Assembly (NCBI RefSeq): GCF_000721175.1 | Contig: NZ_JOEZ01000030.1 | Span: 62,001-126,000 of the forward strand | Direction: 5' to 3' | Origin: Streptomyces anulatus | GTDB taxonomy: Bacteria; Actinomycetota; Actinomycetes; Streptomycetales; Streptomycetaceae | DNA length: 64,000 nt | Shown here: positions 23,501 to 31,249 of the stretch, piece after piece | How positions within the stretch are numbered: position 1 is the first letter of the stretch | Layout of the letters: each line of letters opens with the position of its first letter | Translations under genes and position numbers: made by a program | The notes under the pieces: model-generated | Databases searched by the model: none | What the model saw: only the letters and a program-made list of their open reading frames with translations | What the model was told of the DNA's origin: nothing

Positions 23501-26312
23501 GGGCGATGCGCAGGGCGAGCGCCGGGTCCCATCCGGCCCGCAGCAGAGCCGCCACATCGGGGTCGGACCCGCCCGGCGCCCCGCCCCGGCCGGCGGGCGG
23601 CGTCGCCACACCGTGCCGGGCCAAGGGCTCCGCCAGCTCCTCCACGGAGCCGGCGGCGAGCCGGACGCCGCCGTCGGCGACGAGCGCCAGCAGGGCGGGG
23701 ACGACCGGCGAGGCCCCCGCGTCGAGGGCGAGCACGGCGCGGGCGGTCACCTCGCGGTCCAGGGCGCTCAGCAGGAGACGGCGGGCGTGCTCGTCGCGCG
23801 CCTCCTCGGCGGCGGCGAGGAGCGTGGCGGCGCAGGCGCGGCCCAGGACGGCCCGCAGCGCCCGTGTCAGTGCGGACCGCAGCCCTGGGTTGTCGTCGCG
23901 GGCGATGGCCCGCAGGAGATGCGGGACGGAGGCGGGCGCGCCCGCGTGGAGGAGGGTGGCCGCCGCGGTCTTCCTGATGTTCATGTTCGGGTGATGGAGG
24001 CAGGCGGCGACGGCCTCGCCCGCCCAGCGGGCCCGTGCCGTGCCCAGGGCCTGCAGGGCCGCCCGTACGGTCCGGACGTCCGGGTCAAAGGTCAGCGGGA
24101 CGAGCGTCGCGGACAGGGCGCGGGCATCCTCGCCCGAGGCGTCGTGGGCCAGCAGGGCGATGACGTGCTTGCGCACGTGCGGGTCGCGGCTGCGCAGCAG
24201 GCGGTGCACCCGGGCGCGAGTGGAGGGGGTCGCGGGGCACTGGAGCAACGCCTTGAGCAGCACCGCCTGTTCGGCGCCGGTGAGCCCGGGGCGCTCCAGC
24301 AGACCGAGGACCGTCGCGGTGAGGAACGCGTGGCCCGCGCCGGTGTCGTCCTGCGCGTCGAGCAGACAGACGGGCCTGATCCGCCGCCGCCCCCGCAGTC
24401 GGCGCCCGAGGGCGCGCACCGCTTCCAACGCCTCGTGCGGCAACTCCGGTTCGCCGTCCGGCCGGGGCGGGCCGGGAGCGTCTTCCTGGGATGCCGCGAG
24501 ATCACGCACGACGCGCAGGAGCAGGCCGGCCACGAGGGACTGGCTCACCGTACCGGCGTACTCCGCGATCCGGCACAGCGACGCCACGGGGTCGTCCACG
24601 TCCACGCGGGCGCGCAGGACGGCCAGTTCCCGCTCATCCGGTGCGCCGAGGTCGGCCTCGATGTCGCGCGGGAGGGCCTGGGGGTCGAGCCGGTCGAGCA
24701 GGTCCCGCCGCTGCCCGGGGTCGGGAGTGAGGTGCCACAGGATCGCCTGTGCCCGGTCCCGTACGGGGCGCAGTTCGGGTGCGACCGGGAGGCGGCGGGA
24801 TCCGTCCGGGGCCGTGGGCGGGCCGTCCGCCGGGGCGCCGACGCCGAAGCCCCGGGCCAGCACCGATCGCGTACGGTCACCGCCGATGGCCTCCAGGGCG
24901 TCCAGTGCGGCGGCCGGGGCCGTGGGCAGCAGGGCGAGTACGGCCTCCTCGGCGCCCGGGGGGCGCAGGACGCGGATCGCGTCGAGGAACGGGCGCGGGT
25001 CGCGGGCGGCGGGGAGAAGCCCTGCGACGGCCTCGCCGATGGGGATGTCGGCGGCACCCTGCCGCGACAGGGCGACGAGCAGCTCCAGGCGGCGCGGCCA
25101 GTCCGGGGCGGTGGGCGGGGCGTCGGCGAGGGCGTCGAACAGTGGGCGACGGCAGGTGTAGAGGACCGTGGCGAGGTCCTCCGCCGGGAGGGTGTGGTCG
25201 GTCAGGGCCAGGGCGAGGAGCGGCCCAGCGTCCGGATCGCCCGGGAAGTGGCCACGCCGGTGCAGTCCGCGCAGACAGGTCAGCACGGGCCCGGCGAGCA
25301 GGAGGGGGTCCGTGGCGGCCAGGGCCACCAGGCGGGCGATGTCGGTGCGTTCCGCCTGTTCGCCCAGGAGTTCCACGGCCTGCCGGCGCAGGGCCGGAGG
25401 CCCGGCCGGATCCTCGGCCGTGGTCCACAGCACCCTGTGGTGACCGTGCCGGGCCGCGGCGACGAGAGCGGCGGCCGCGAGCGCCGCCGTCGGACGCCCG
25501 CCATGGCCGGCGCACCCACTGGCGTCCCGGGCCCCCGGACCATCGGCGGACCGCCCGTCCCGGGCCCCTGACGGCCGGGTCAGCAGCGAGGGGTCCAAAG
25601 GGGTCACCGCCGCCCAGGGCTCGGCGAGTTCGCGCAGCGCACCGGTCACGACGTCGGGGTCGGACGCGTCGAGGAGCCGGACGAGCCGGCCTCGTACGAA
25701 CGCCGGTGCGAGCAGTCCGGCATGCAGCCCGTCACGGGCCAGCCGCAGCGCCTCGGCCTGGAGGACCGGGTCGCCGGTGTCGACGAGTTCGGCCACGAGC
25801 AGGTCGGGGCGGCGCGCTTCGGCGGCGTCGCTCTCGCGGACGGCCCGGTAGAGGAGTTCGCCCGCCGGTTCCGTACGGAGGACCGCCGGGTCGCCGAGGA
25901 GTTCGGCGCGCAGCCAGGCGATCCGTACCCGGGCGGGCAGCTCGGCAGCGCGCCAGTCGGGCAGCCGGTGCCGCGGCTTCCGCTTCGCGAGCCGGGCGTG
26001 GAGCTCCGCGAGCAGGAGGGACTCCTCGGGCGACGCCCCCGCGAAATCGGGCAACAGGCGGGCCATCAGGGTCAGATACTCTCCCCCGCCTCGCACCCCG
26101 TCTCCGGCATCCGTGGCATCCGCGCTGTCCGTGCTGTCCGTGCGTTCGACCAGGAGGGCGAGGCCGAGGTGCCGTATCCGGGGCACGGCGTGCCGGACCA
26201 TCCGGCCGAGCAGCTCCGGCGGGCAGGTACGGGCGTCGAGGAGCCGGGCGAGCAGACCGGCGTCGGCGCGGTCGAGGGCCGCGTGGATCGGTTCGTCCGG
26301 CAGGGTGGTCAC
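20562..26312 (-). CDS. Giant HEAT-repeat protein with an anomalous 3' end
   Basis: The body of this frame, from a GTG at 26312 to about 21531, encodes ~1,590 residues of Ala/Leu/Arg-rich helical HEAT-like repeats; examples are HPNMNIRKTAAATLLHAG and RDPHVRKHVIALLAHDA. Such scaffolds bind proteins or nucleic acid; no enzyme domain is visible. The start is uncertain: a much longer open frame runs to 26534 and no strong ribosome site was found. After ARDALVGFGG the frame enters the repeat at 21434-21530 and finds no stop until 20562, reading antisense through the PE gene for about 320 codons. That tail has no HEAT pattern, so the native 3' end was probably lost to the repeat. Confidence 0.7.
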   Translation of the reverse strand: MTTLPDEPIHAALDRADAGLLARLLDARTCPPELLGRMVRHAVPRIRHLGLALLVERTDSTDSADATDAGDGVRGGGEYLTLMARLLPDFAGASPEESLLLAELHARLAKRKPRHRLPDWRAAELPARVRIAWLRAELLGDPAVLRTEPAGELLYRAVRESDAAEARRPDLLVAELVDTGDPVLQAEALRLARDGLHAGLLAPAFVRGRLVRLLDASDPDVVTGALRELAEPWAAVTPLDPSLLTRPSGARDGRSADGPGARDASGCAGHGGRPTAALAAAALVAAARHGHHRVLWTTAEDPAGPPALRRQAVELLGEQAERTDIARLVALAATDPLLLAGPVLTCLRGLHRRGHFPGDPDAGPLLALALTDHTLPAEDLATVLYTCRRPLFDALADAPPTAPDWPRRLELLVALSRQGAADIPIGEAVAGLLPAARDPRPFLDAIRVLRPPGAEEAVLALLPTAPAAALDALEAIGGDRTRSVLARGFGVGAPADGPPTAPDGSRRLPVAPELRPVRDRAQAILWHLTPDPGQRRDLLDRLDPQALPRDIEADLGAPDERELAVLRARVDVDDPVASLCRIAEYAGTVSQSLVAGLLLRVVRDLAASQEDAPGPPRPDGEPELPHEALEAVRALGRRLRGRRRIRPVCLLDAQDDTGAGHAFLTATVLGLLERPGLTGAEQAVLLKALLQCPATPSTRARVHRLLRSRDPHVRKHVIALLAHDASGEDARALSATLVPLTFDPDVRTVRAALQALGTARARWAGEAVAACLHHPNMNIRKTAAATLLHAGAPASVPHLLRAIARDDNPGLRSALTRALRAVLGRACAATLLAAAEEARDEHARRLLLSALDREVTARAVLALDAGASPVVPALLALVADGGVRLAAGSVEELAEPLARHGVATPPAGRGGAPGGSDPDVAALLRAGWDPALALRIARRPALPDVGVSGELPAARGLLGYWLGMAGGVGEAGLRSRLLLCALRLCPGPWSADEVAVLARHAGSVTDAFDAAAAGGEAAGSAGELIDVLHAVAPRLSVVQRLGAVEGLRALPAADPDAGPRPRTATSTLTLLRRLGAVLVRDDLDRALAAAHLGADPWRAAPAVLREAFGVPEEQAAAGEPAVWRAQLTEAVRTPEALAEFRGRGATAGAGARCAPGASGTEGAGRVPAAPGSRELLSALVEAYPGAAPGVRGRLVDWMTELQPLDAPEWTIAETRAASAAAGASSLPVRADDLDQPRSAAQRARLLAMLDARSPERRTTAARALADWPEPETSLAVLRAYLRGRVDVLPDATSLDLLAHPGDRTEAHLGGGCGRQPAVAELTAHGVRPERVLRWAARLPEDDLPPLVPLLVRWWEHGPPAVHQAARTTLRNVRADVLAHLLAPRIEAGDLGLLDLLTGLRLLRTPTLTRAERLLRTGGRDALADALVLVGGPLRAPGAEHEDAAALDALRTPFRTPAAPADPPSLPELLGLARAGTPEQTRRVLTRLVEEHAPAPGAVPDPGVRAMVEELLRHPRTGVRLHAHRTSRALFDRDTHARLTALLLSDPLPDVVRMAVRTLGRASWEPALPDLVRLLDHAKPVVRRAARDALVGFGGAQYRGDPPPCDRTHQTPPSPPSGRTALLSKHALEIPGLPDSRRGDLVQRPSRTGRAGVVRVGGTGPAAYGEAIVGLDQQPRLMAPAVRFVASLDAGQRELAVQFRPVQPERRMAEVQGLGEGDAVALRVVPERPVGALVPDDDRAAARLAPGDDPFELAVLQGVILRGHGEPTVAGVLRGTAGHRPGLQYAVDLQPEVEVQPTRVMDLYDEVGPRCAVVLHVMLPSSRRPVAAGPSRRSVVPHLHAPRCLHSAAARGEPHGGPVASGAYVFGVCRSFFGPDQVIDGFCGTPLNQELKCAPEVIAPTVHLSVSTCHAHAPHAK
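20652..20680 (-). promoter_or_regulatory. Sigma-70-type promoter of the GH16 gene, with adjacent palindrome
   Basis: On the minus strand TTGACG (20675-20680) and TTAAAT (20652-20657) are 17 bases apart, about 100 bp before the GH16 start. A perfect palindrome GGTCCGGACC at 20687-20696 lies just upstream of the -35 element and could bind a carbohydrate-responsive regulator. This explains most of the 310-bp spacer 20558-20867. Confidence 0.55.
20868..21434 (+). CDS. Stand-alone LigD-type 3'-phosphoesterase domain protein
   Basis: A 188-residue protein equal to the phosphoesterase (PE) domain of bacterial LigD. Conserved parts are VVQIHDARRLHFDFRLE (metal and phosphate ligands), LKSWAVPRGPS, EDHALEYREFEGVIPRGESG and GTVIVWDQGTY, and the end strand GHEAWLLIK. 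PE enzymes remove 3'-phosphates and ribonucleotides from DNA ends during repair. No ligase or polymerase domain is attached. AAGGGAG precedes the GTG start. Its stop codon TAG forms the first bases of a dispersed repeat at 21434, and the whole gene lies antisense to the 3' extension of the HEAT-repeat frame. Confidence 0.85.
   Translation: MENDGTPRPHFVVQIHDARRLHFDFRLEVDGVLKSWAVPRGPSENPSDRRLAVPTEDHALEYREFEGVIPRGESGSGTVIVWDQGTYRPLGHDAQGDRVTFAESLDLGHATFWLYGAKLHGEFALTRIQRGDEPDSGGHEAWLLIKADDRLAVRGRPGSPDPYHARSARTGRTLHQVAAAAVREPGDL
21434..21530. repeat. Partial copy of a dispersed Streptomyces repeat
   Basis: The stretch begins GGGCGTGTTTCGAAAGTAG directly at the stop of the PE gene, has a GC-rich hairpin CCGCCC/GGGCGG, and continues through GATCGCAAGGCGGAGGGTCG to GATACTGGGC, where the HEAT coding sequence begins. 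From memory, this is one half of a short dispersed element common in Streptomyces whose far end is the inverted CTACTTTCGAAACACGCCC. The far end is not present here. Confidence 0.5.
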
Positions 26313-26439
26313 CGGCGGATCGTAGACGGCCGGTTCACTCTGCCGCCTCGGGATATTCCGACGCCTGGTACCGCACCGGCCCGCCCTGATCGATGATGTG
26401 GCCGCGGGCCGCCGCCGTGGCAGGGGCAAAATCCGGTGG

Positions 26440-27000
26440 ACGAAGGGATTGTGCGAAGCGGGAACCGGCTGGGGGCCGCGCGAGGAGAACGCGGAGGGCC
26501 CGGGCCGCGGCGCCGCCCTGCCCATCGGCTTCAACCGCCATCCGCTCTACGCACGCGGGCTTCTGCTGGTGGGCGACTCCGGCGGGATGGTCAGCCCGGG
26601 GACGGCGAGGGCATCGGCCAGGCGATGAGGCGGGCGAGGTCGCCGCCGAGACCGCGGCCCACCCCCGGGGGCCCCGCCGAGACCGCGGCCCACCCCCGGG
26701 GGCCCCGTCGCGAACAGGTGCTGCGCGGCTGCCCGGTGGAGATGAACCGCCGCCGGGGCCGCTACTACCGCGCCTGGGCGACACCGCCGCGACCTGATCT
26801 TCAGCCGCTCGGGCTTCCAGCCGGTGCTCAACCGGTACGTCGTGGGCTCGCCGTTCCTCCTCGACACGCCGGCCCGCCTGCTCACCGACCTGACGGACAA
26901 GCCTGCGCGCGATGTGATCGACCACGTCCTCAGCACGGCGTTCCGCCTCGTCCCGGCCCCGAGGCCGGGCCTGCGCGGCGGCCGGCCCCGGAAGGGCTGA
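26440..27000 (+). pseudogene. Decayed geranylgeranyl reductase-like flavoprotein gene
   Basis: Pieces of one protein lie in different frames but in the right order: REENAEGPGRGAALPIGFNR and GLLLVGDSGGM (FAD-binding GD motif), then GEGIGQAM, EAGEVAAETAAHP, CPVEMNRRRGRYYRAW, and a C-terminal part with PARLLTDLTDKPARDVIDHV. This is the 3' half of a geranylgeranyl reductase/FAD-dependent oxidoreductase. At least three frame changes are needed, one of them caused by an exact 31-bp tandem duplication at 26645-26706. The 5' half with the Rossmann start is missing. Confidence 0.75.
26645..26706. repeat. Exact 31-bp tandem duplication
   Basis: Two adjacent identical 31-bp units (26645-26675 and 26676-26706) beginning GCCGAGACCGCGGCCCACC. 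Because 31 is not a multiple of three, the duplication itself breaks the reading frame of the reductase remnant: the peptide AETAAHPRGP is encoded in two successive frames. Confidence 0.9.
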
Positions 27001-27158
27001 CGCGGAAGGCATGTCCCCGTACAGCGCACGAGGACGGCCGTCGCCCGGGCCCCGAGAACCACGCCCCCGACGGAGGCGGGTGTCCGGGCGGCGAGCCGGG
27101 CGGCGTACGGTTTCGACGACAGGTGACCGGTGGACCGGAGGAACGGACCGATGACGGT

Positions 27159-28307
27159 ATGAGGATCACCGCGCAGGGGCTCAACCGCTCCACGCTCGCG
27201 CGCCAGTTGCTCCTGCGGCGCGAGCCGCTGGACGCCGCCGAGGGGGTGCGGCGCGTGGTCGCACTCCAGGCCCAGCAGCCGGCCTCGCCCTACCTCGCCC
27301 TCTGGAACCGGCTCACGGAGTTCGACCCGGCCGGTCTCGACGCGGCGTTCGCGGAGCACGCCGTCGTCAAGGCGACGCTGATGCGGCTGACGCTCCATGC
27401 CGTGCACGCCGAGGACCACCCCGCGTTCCGGGAGGCCATGCATCCGGTGGTGCGCGCGTCCCGGCTGAGTACCCGCTTCACCGCGTCCGGGCTGACGGCC
27501 GAGGACGCCGACGCGCTGGTCCCCCGGCTGCTGGAGTTCGCGGACCGGCCCCGGACCACCGCCGAGTGCGAGGCCTGGCTGGGCGAACGGCTGGGCGAGC
27601 CGCCGAGGCCCGGCGCGTGGTGGGGGCTGCGGCAGTACACACCACTGCTCCACGCGCCCACCGCACCGCCGTGGTCGTTCGGTCACCGCCCCTCGTACAT
27701 AGCGCCCCGGACCGGTCCCCTGCGGACGGATCCTGGTCCGGAGGCGTCGGCCGCCGCCCTGCGGACGCTGGTCCTGCGCTACCTCTCGGGGTTCGGGCCC
27801 GCCTCGGTCGCGGACGTGGCGCAGTTCGCGATGGTCACACGGACCAGGGCGCGGGCGGCGCTGGCGGACCTCGCCGGGCGCCTGGAGCGGCTGACGGGTC
27901 CGGAGGGCGAGGAGTTGTTCGACCTGCCGGGCGCCCCGCGTCCGGACGGGACGGAGCCGGCACCGCCACGGCTGATGGCGATGTGGGACAGCGTCCTGCT
28001 GGCGTACGCGGATCGCGGCCGGGTCCTCCCGGAGGCGTACCGCAGGATCGTGATCCGGGCGAACGGTGACGTCCTGCCGACGCTGCTGGTCGACGGGTAC
28101 GTCGCCGGAGTGTGGCGGCCGGTCACCGGGGGCGTGGAGACGACCGCGTTCCACCCCCTGCCCGACGAGGTCTGGGAGGGGCTCGCCGTCGAGGCCCGGT
28201 CGCTGGTGGGGTTCCTCGCCGACCGTGAACCGGAGGTCTACCGGCGCTACGGCCACTGGTGGGGCCGCCTCCCGGATGCCACCGTGCGGCTGCTGCCCGC
28301 GGGCTGA
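27159..28307 (+). CDS. Winged-helix DNA-binding protein of the HTH_42/AlkZ-like family
   Basis: A 382-residue protein. It begins LNRSTLARQLLLRRE and VVALQAQQPASPYLALWNR; the internal LSGFGPASVADVAQFAMVTR and WDSVLLAYADRGRVLPE are conserved in the HTH_42 (PF06224-type) family. That family includes AlkZ DNA glycosylases that unhook interstrand crosslinks through a QxQ motif; here the sequence LQAQQ provides it near residue 34. It may therefore protect DNA, though many family members are uncharacterised. ATG 27159 was chosen by alignment; GGAGG is 16 bases away, so the GTG at 27123 is possible. The stop codon overlaps the repeat element at 28307. Confidence 0.8.
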   Translation: MRITAQGLNRSTLARQLLLRREPLDAAEGVRRVVALQAQQPASPYLALWNRLTEFDPAGLDAAFAEHAVVKATLMRLTLHAVHAEDHPAFREAMHPVVRASRLSTRFTASGLTAEDADALVPRLLEFADRPRTTAECEAWLGERLGEPPRPGAWWGLRQYTPLLHAPTAPPWSFGHRPSYIAPRTGPLRTDPGPEASAAALRTLVLRYLSGFGPASVADVAQFAMVTRTRARAALADLAGRLERLTGPEGEELFDLPGAPRPDGTEPAPPRLMAMWDSVLLAYADRGRVLPEAYRRIVIRANGDVLPTLLVDGYVAGVWRPVTGGVETTAFHPLPDEVWEGLAVEARSLVGFLADREPEVYRRYGHWWGRLPDATVRLLPAG

Positions 28308-28470
28308 GAGCCTGTCGGGTGGCCTTCGACCGGAAAGCGGACGCGGTCCGGTGCGTTCGATTCCCCGGCGCCGAGAGGTCCTCGTAGCGGAGCTACCAGG
28401 ACCTCTCGGCAACGCCGGAAGCGTGCGTGCCAGGGCGTGGCCCCCGGCCAGAGGTCACCCGACAGACTCT
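28307..28470. repeat. 164-bp MITE-like element with terminal inverted repeats
   Basis: The ends AGAGCCTGTCGGGTGGCC (28307-28324) and the inverse of AGAGTCTGTCGGGTGACC (28453-28470) match at 16 of 18 positions. Inside is a long hairpin: 13-bp perfect arms GCCGAGAGGTCCT (28370-28382) and AGGACCTCTCGGC (28398-28410), capped by GTAGC-GGA-GCTAC. There is no coding capacity. It lies between the HTH_42 gene and tatA and begins in the HTH_42 stop codon. Its structure suggests a non-autonomous mobile repeat; it could also act as a terminator. Confidence 0.75.
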
Positions 28471-28509
28471 GAGCCGGGAAGCCTGATGCCGGAACCTGCG
28501 GACGGATGC

Positions 28510-28525
28510 TCTACAGCCCTGTAGA
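28510..28525. promoter_or_regulatory. BlaI-type operator upstream of tatA
   Basis: TCTACAGCCCTGTAGA has perfect 7-bp arms TCTACAG/CTGTAGA, 71 bp before the tatA start. The TACA/TGTA half sites are those of BlaI/MecI/CopY repressors, and a BlaI gene lies 1.4 kb away. The same arms occur at 30494-30515. Confidence 0.65.
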
Positions 28526-28595
28526 TTCACTTCTGCCGGGCCGTCAGGGATCCGGATGCCCCGTCGTCCAGTCCGCTCCAGAGAAAGCAGCAACC

Positions 28596-28799
28596 ATGTT
28601 CGGGATCGGCGAGCTCACTCTCCTTCTCCTGGTGATCGTGGCGGTGCTGGCCGTGAAGAGGCTGCCCGAGCTCATGCGGTCGGCCGGAAAGGCGGCGCGC
28701 ATCCTCAAGAGCGAGAAGCAGGCTCTCAAGGACGACGACGGGCCCCGGTCGCCTCGCCGCGTGATCCGCGGCGAGGCGACCGAACGAGAGACGCCGTAG
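28596..28799 (+). CDS. tatA: Twin-arginine translocase TatA/TatE-family subunit
   Basis: A 67-residue protein with one N-terminal transmembrane helix (MFGIGELTLLLLVIVAVLAV), the FG/hinge region KRLPELMRSAGKAARI forming the amphipathic helix, and a charged C-terminal tail. TatA forms the protein-conducting part of the Tat system that exports folded proteins. Tat substrates are numerous in Streptomyces, and this is likely an extra copy: no tatB or tatC is nearby. The palindrome in its promoter matches the one between blaI and terD, suggesting repression by BlaI and a role in an envelope-stress response. Confidence 0.88.
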   Translation: MFGIGELTLLLLVIVAVLAVKRLPELMRSAGKAARILKSEKQALKDDDGPRSPRRVIRGEATERETP

Positions 28800-28955
28800 C
28801 CCTGGCGCCGGCCGTCGTCCACCACACTGTGGGCGGGGCGCGGCGGGGCGGGTTCGGACCGGCACGGAACTCTCGATGCCGGCCGGGCGCGGAACCTCAG
28901 GTGGACCCAGGCGGTCGCCGCGCTGGACGCCAGTGGGTCCTGGCCCGGCGGCGTC

Positions 28956-28981
28956 GGCCCGCCGGAGCGGTCCGGCGGGCC
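28956..28981. terminator. Bidirectional terminator between tatA and the M56 gene
   Basis: GGCCCGCCGGA and TCCGGCGGGCC form a perfect 11-bp stem with a four-base GCGG loop. It lies between two convergent genes and would end transcription from both sides. Confidence 0.6.
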
Positions 28982-28993
28982 TGACATCCCGCG

Positions 28994-29929
28994 CTACAGC
29001 GGCGTCGCCGCCTCCAGGACGAGGAACAGCGCGACGGCCGCGTTCAGCGCGGACAGCGCGGAGACGGTCGTCCCGGCCGCGGCGACGAACGCGGCCGCGC
29101 CGGCCGGGGTGAGGGCGGGGGGCCAGCCGCGGTCCGGCGGCACCGGGCCCAGGAGCGCCGCCACTCGGCGCGGCACCGGTCCCGCGGCGGCGAAGGCGGC
29201 GAAGGCCGTGCCGCCGGGGGCCGGACGGGAGACGAGCGCCGCCTTGCCGACCGCGCGTGCGGTCAGCCGGCGGTCGCCGGTGACCCGGGCCGCCTCCTCG
29301 TCCGCCCAGCGCTCCGTGCTGTAGACCAGGGCCCCGAGCAGCGGCCACAGCAGGGGGTTGACGCAGCCGGCCAGCCGCGTCGCGAGCAGCAACCGGTGGT
29401 GGCGGCCCGCCAGATGGGCCCGTTCGTGTGCGAACAGCGCCCGGCGCTCGGCCGGTTCGAGGGAGGCGAGCAGGGCGGTGGAGACCATCACCCGCCCCGG
29501 GGAGCCGGGGAGCGCGTAGGCGTACGGGACGTCGTCGGGCAGCACGGCGACGCCGTCGCCGCCCGGCAGTGCCGCGAGCGCCCGGTGGGCCCGCGCCCGG
29601 AAGCGGTAATGGCGGTGGACGGTGAACCCGCAGGCCGCCGTGACGGCGACGAGCGCCAGGATGGACGCCTTGCCCGCGAACGCGTCGTGCGGCACGGCCT
29701 CGCGGACCTCGTCGTCGGACCAGCCGTCGGGCAGCGGGTTGCCGGGCAGCTGGGCCGTGCCCACGACCACCAGCAGTCCGAGGCACACGAGGCTGCAGGA
29801 GGCGAGGATCACGGCGACGGTGGTCAGCAGCCGGGCGGCCCTGCGGGGGTGCAGGTGCTGCTCGGCCAGGCGCGCGATCGGCAACGCGGTCACTGGCAGG
29901 ACGAGGGGCAGGTAGACGAAGACGCCCAT
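28994..29929 (-). CDS. M56/BlaR1-like membrane metalloprotease
   Basis: A 311-residue integral membrane protein. The zinc-binding HEXXH is HERAH at residues 168-172, with the third ligand probably in the STERWADEEAA segment. About four to five hydrophobic helices flank it. M56 proteases cleave the partner BlaI repressor when a cell-wall signal arrives. There is no C-terminal penicillin-binding sensor domain as in BlaR1, so the signal is different or arrives through another protein. The ATG lies two bases after the blaI stop, giving a coupled blaI-M56 operon. Confidence 0.88.
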   Translation of the reverse strand: MGVFVYLPLVLPVTALPIARLAEQHLHPRRAARLLTTVAVILASCSLVCLGLLVVVGTAQLPGNPLPDGWSDDEVREAVPHDAFAGKASILALVAVTAACGFTVHRHYRFRARAHRALAALPGGDGVAVLPDDVPYAYALPGSPGRVMVSTALLASLEPAERRALFAHERAHLAGRHHRLLLATRLAGCVNPLLWPLLGALVYSTERWADEEAARVTGDRRLTARAVGKAALVSRPAPGGTAFAAFAAAGPVPRRVAALLGPVPPDRGWPPALTPAGAAAFVAAAGTTVSALSALNAAVALFLVLEAATPL

Positions 29930-29931
29930 CG

Positions 29932-30363
29932 TCAGCGCTCCGGCCGGTCCGAGGGCGCCCCGGGGCCGTCGGGACCGCTCTCGGCGAGCAGGGCCCGCAG
30001 GAGCTCCTCGTCGTGCGGGGAGAGGACGGAGACGAAGCTGGAGAGCACCGCGTCGCGGTCGCTCTGCTTGTCGAGGAGCCGGCGCATCCGCAGGGCGGCG
30101 AGCCCCGCCTCGTTCGCCACGGGCTCCCACAGGACGGGGCGCCCCCGTCCGGTGCGTGTGACCGCCTGCTTGGCGTGCAGTCTCGTCAGGATCGTGATGA
30201 CGGTGCTGTACGACAGGCCCGCGCCGAGCCGATCCAGCACCCAAGCGGCGGTCACCGGCTCGCTCGCCCCGCCCAGCACCGACAGCACCTGGGCCTCCAG
30301 CTCGCCCTGGCCACGCCTGCGGACAGGCGCTTCCCGCTCGCCACCGGCTCCTTCGGCGTCCAC
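29932..30363 (-). CDS. blaI: BlaI/MecI/CopY-family repressor
   Basis: A 143-residue regulator. The N-terminal winged helix is GELEAQVLSVLGGASEPVTA, then LSYSTVITILTRLHAKQAV with RTGRGRPVLWEPV; the C-terminal part (SFVSVLSPHDEELLRALL) is the dimerisation region cut by M56 proteases. The GTG start has AAGGGG upstream. It probably represses its own operon and the divergent terD genes through the operator at 30494-30515, and tatA through that at 28510-28525. The inducing signal is unknown. Confidence 0.92.
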   Translation of the reverse strand: MDAEGAGGEREAPVRRRGQGELEAQVLSVLGGASEPVTAAWVLDRLGAGLSYSTVITILTRLHAKQAVTRTGRGRPVLWEPVANEAGLAALRMRRLLDKQSDRDAVLSSFVSVLSPHDEELLRALLAESGPDGPGAPSDRPER

Positions 30364-30493
30364 GGCCCGACCCCTTTTCTCCGTTCGGCCGCCCGGGCGT
30401 GGCGCTTCGCCTGCCGGGCATCAAGAAATCGTATCCAGCCTGCGGCGGGACCGGCCACCGACCGGGGTCGGGCCGCTCGCCTCCTGGCCCCGA

Positions 30494-30515
30494 AAATCTA
30501 CAGTGCTGTAGATTT
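30494..30515. promoter_or_regulatory. BlaI-type operator between blaI and terD
   Basis: Perfect 10-bp arms AAATCTACAG and CTGTAGATTT around TG. The core TCTACAG/CTGTAGA is identical to the tatA site. It lies 131 bp from the blaI start and 87 bp from the terD start, in the divergent promoter region. Confidence 0.7.
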
Positions 30516-30601
30516 CATCCCGGACCGCAGCGTGTCCGCGCCGTCACCCGTGGCGTGGCCGCCACCACGTGAACACCCGTCACCGCACAAGGGAGAACAT
30601 C

Positions 30602-31177
30602 ATGGGCGTCAGCCTCGCCAAGGGCGGAAACGTCTCGCTGAGCAAGGAGGCTCCCGGGCTGACCGCGATCCTCGTGGGTCTCGGCTGGGACGTCCGCACC
30701 ACCACAGGCACCGACTACGACCTGGACGCGAGCGCGCTGCTCTGCGACGAGGCGGGCAAGGTGCAGTCCAACGAGCACTTCATCTTCTACAACAACCTGA
30801 AGAGCCCCGACGGTTCGGTCGAGCACACCGGCGACAACCTCACCGGTGAGGGCGAGGGCGACGACGAGATCGTCAAGGTCGACCTCGCCTCGGTGCCCGC
30901 GACCGTCGCGAAGATCGTGTTCCCGGTGTCGATCCACGAGGCGGAAGGCCGGGGCCAGAGCTTCGGCCAGGTGCGCAACGCGTACATCCGTGTGGTGAAC
31001 CAGGCGGGCGGCGCGGAGATCGCCCGCTACGACCTGAGCGAGGACGCCTCCACCGAGACGGCGATGGTCTTCGGTGAGCTGTACCGGCACGGCGCCGAGT
31101 GGAAGTTCCGCGCGGTCGGGCAGGGTTACGCATCCGGCCTGAGCGGCATCGTCGCCGATTTCGGCGTCACTCTCTGA
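30602..31177 (+). CDS. terD: TerD-family stress protein
   Basis: A 191-residue TerD-domain protein. It shows the N-terminal [19 protein letters not shown], the calcium-binding region [10 protein letters not shown], and [20 protein letters not shown] followed by [10 protein letters not shown]. TerD proteins bind calcium and are linked to tellurite, oxidative and phage stress; in Streptomyces they affect differentiation. AGGGAGAAC lies upstream of the ATG. The gene is intact. The position behind a BlaI-type operator is unusual for TerD genes. Confidence 0.95.
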   Translation: MGVSLAKGGNVSLSKEAPGLTAILVGLGWDVRTTTGTDYDLDASALLCDEAGKVQSNEHFIFYNNLKSPDGSVEHTGDNLTGEGEGDDEIVKVDLASVPATVAKIVFPVSIHEAEGRGQSFGQVRNAYIRVVNQAGGAEIARYDLSEDASTETAMVFGELYRHGAEWKFRAVGQGYASGLSGIVADFGVTL

Positions 31178-31249
31178 GCCGCCGGGCTCCGGACAGCACC
31201 GCACGACCACCGAAGCCATCACAGGCACCCAGTCACCGAAGGCGGAACG

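Noticed and set aside
28340..28370. Sequence resembling a tRNA T-arm (GTTCGATTCCC)
   Set aside because: The flanking stem bases do not pair and no acceptor or anticodon arm is present; it lies inside the MITE-like element.
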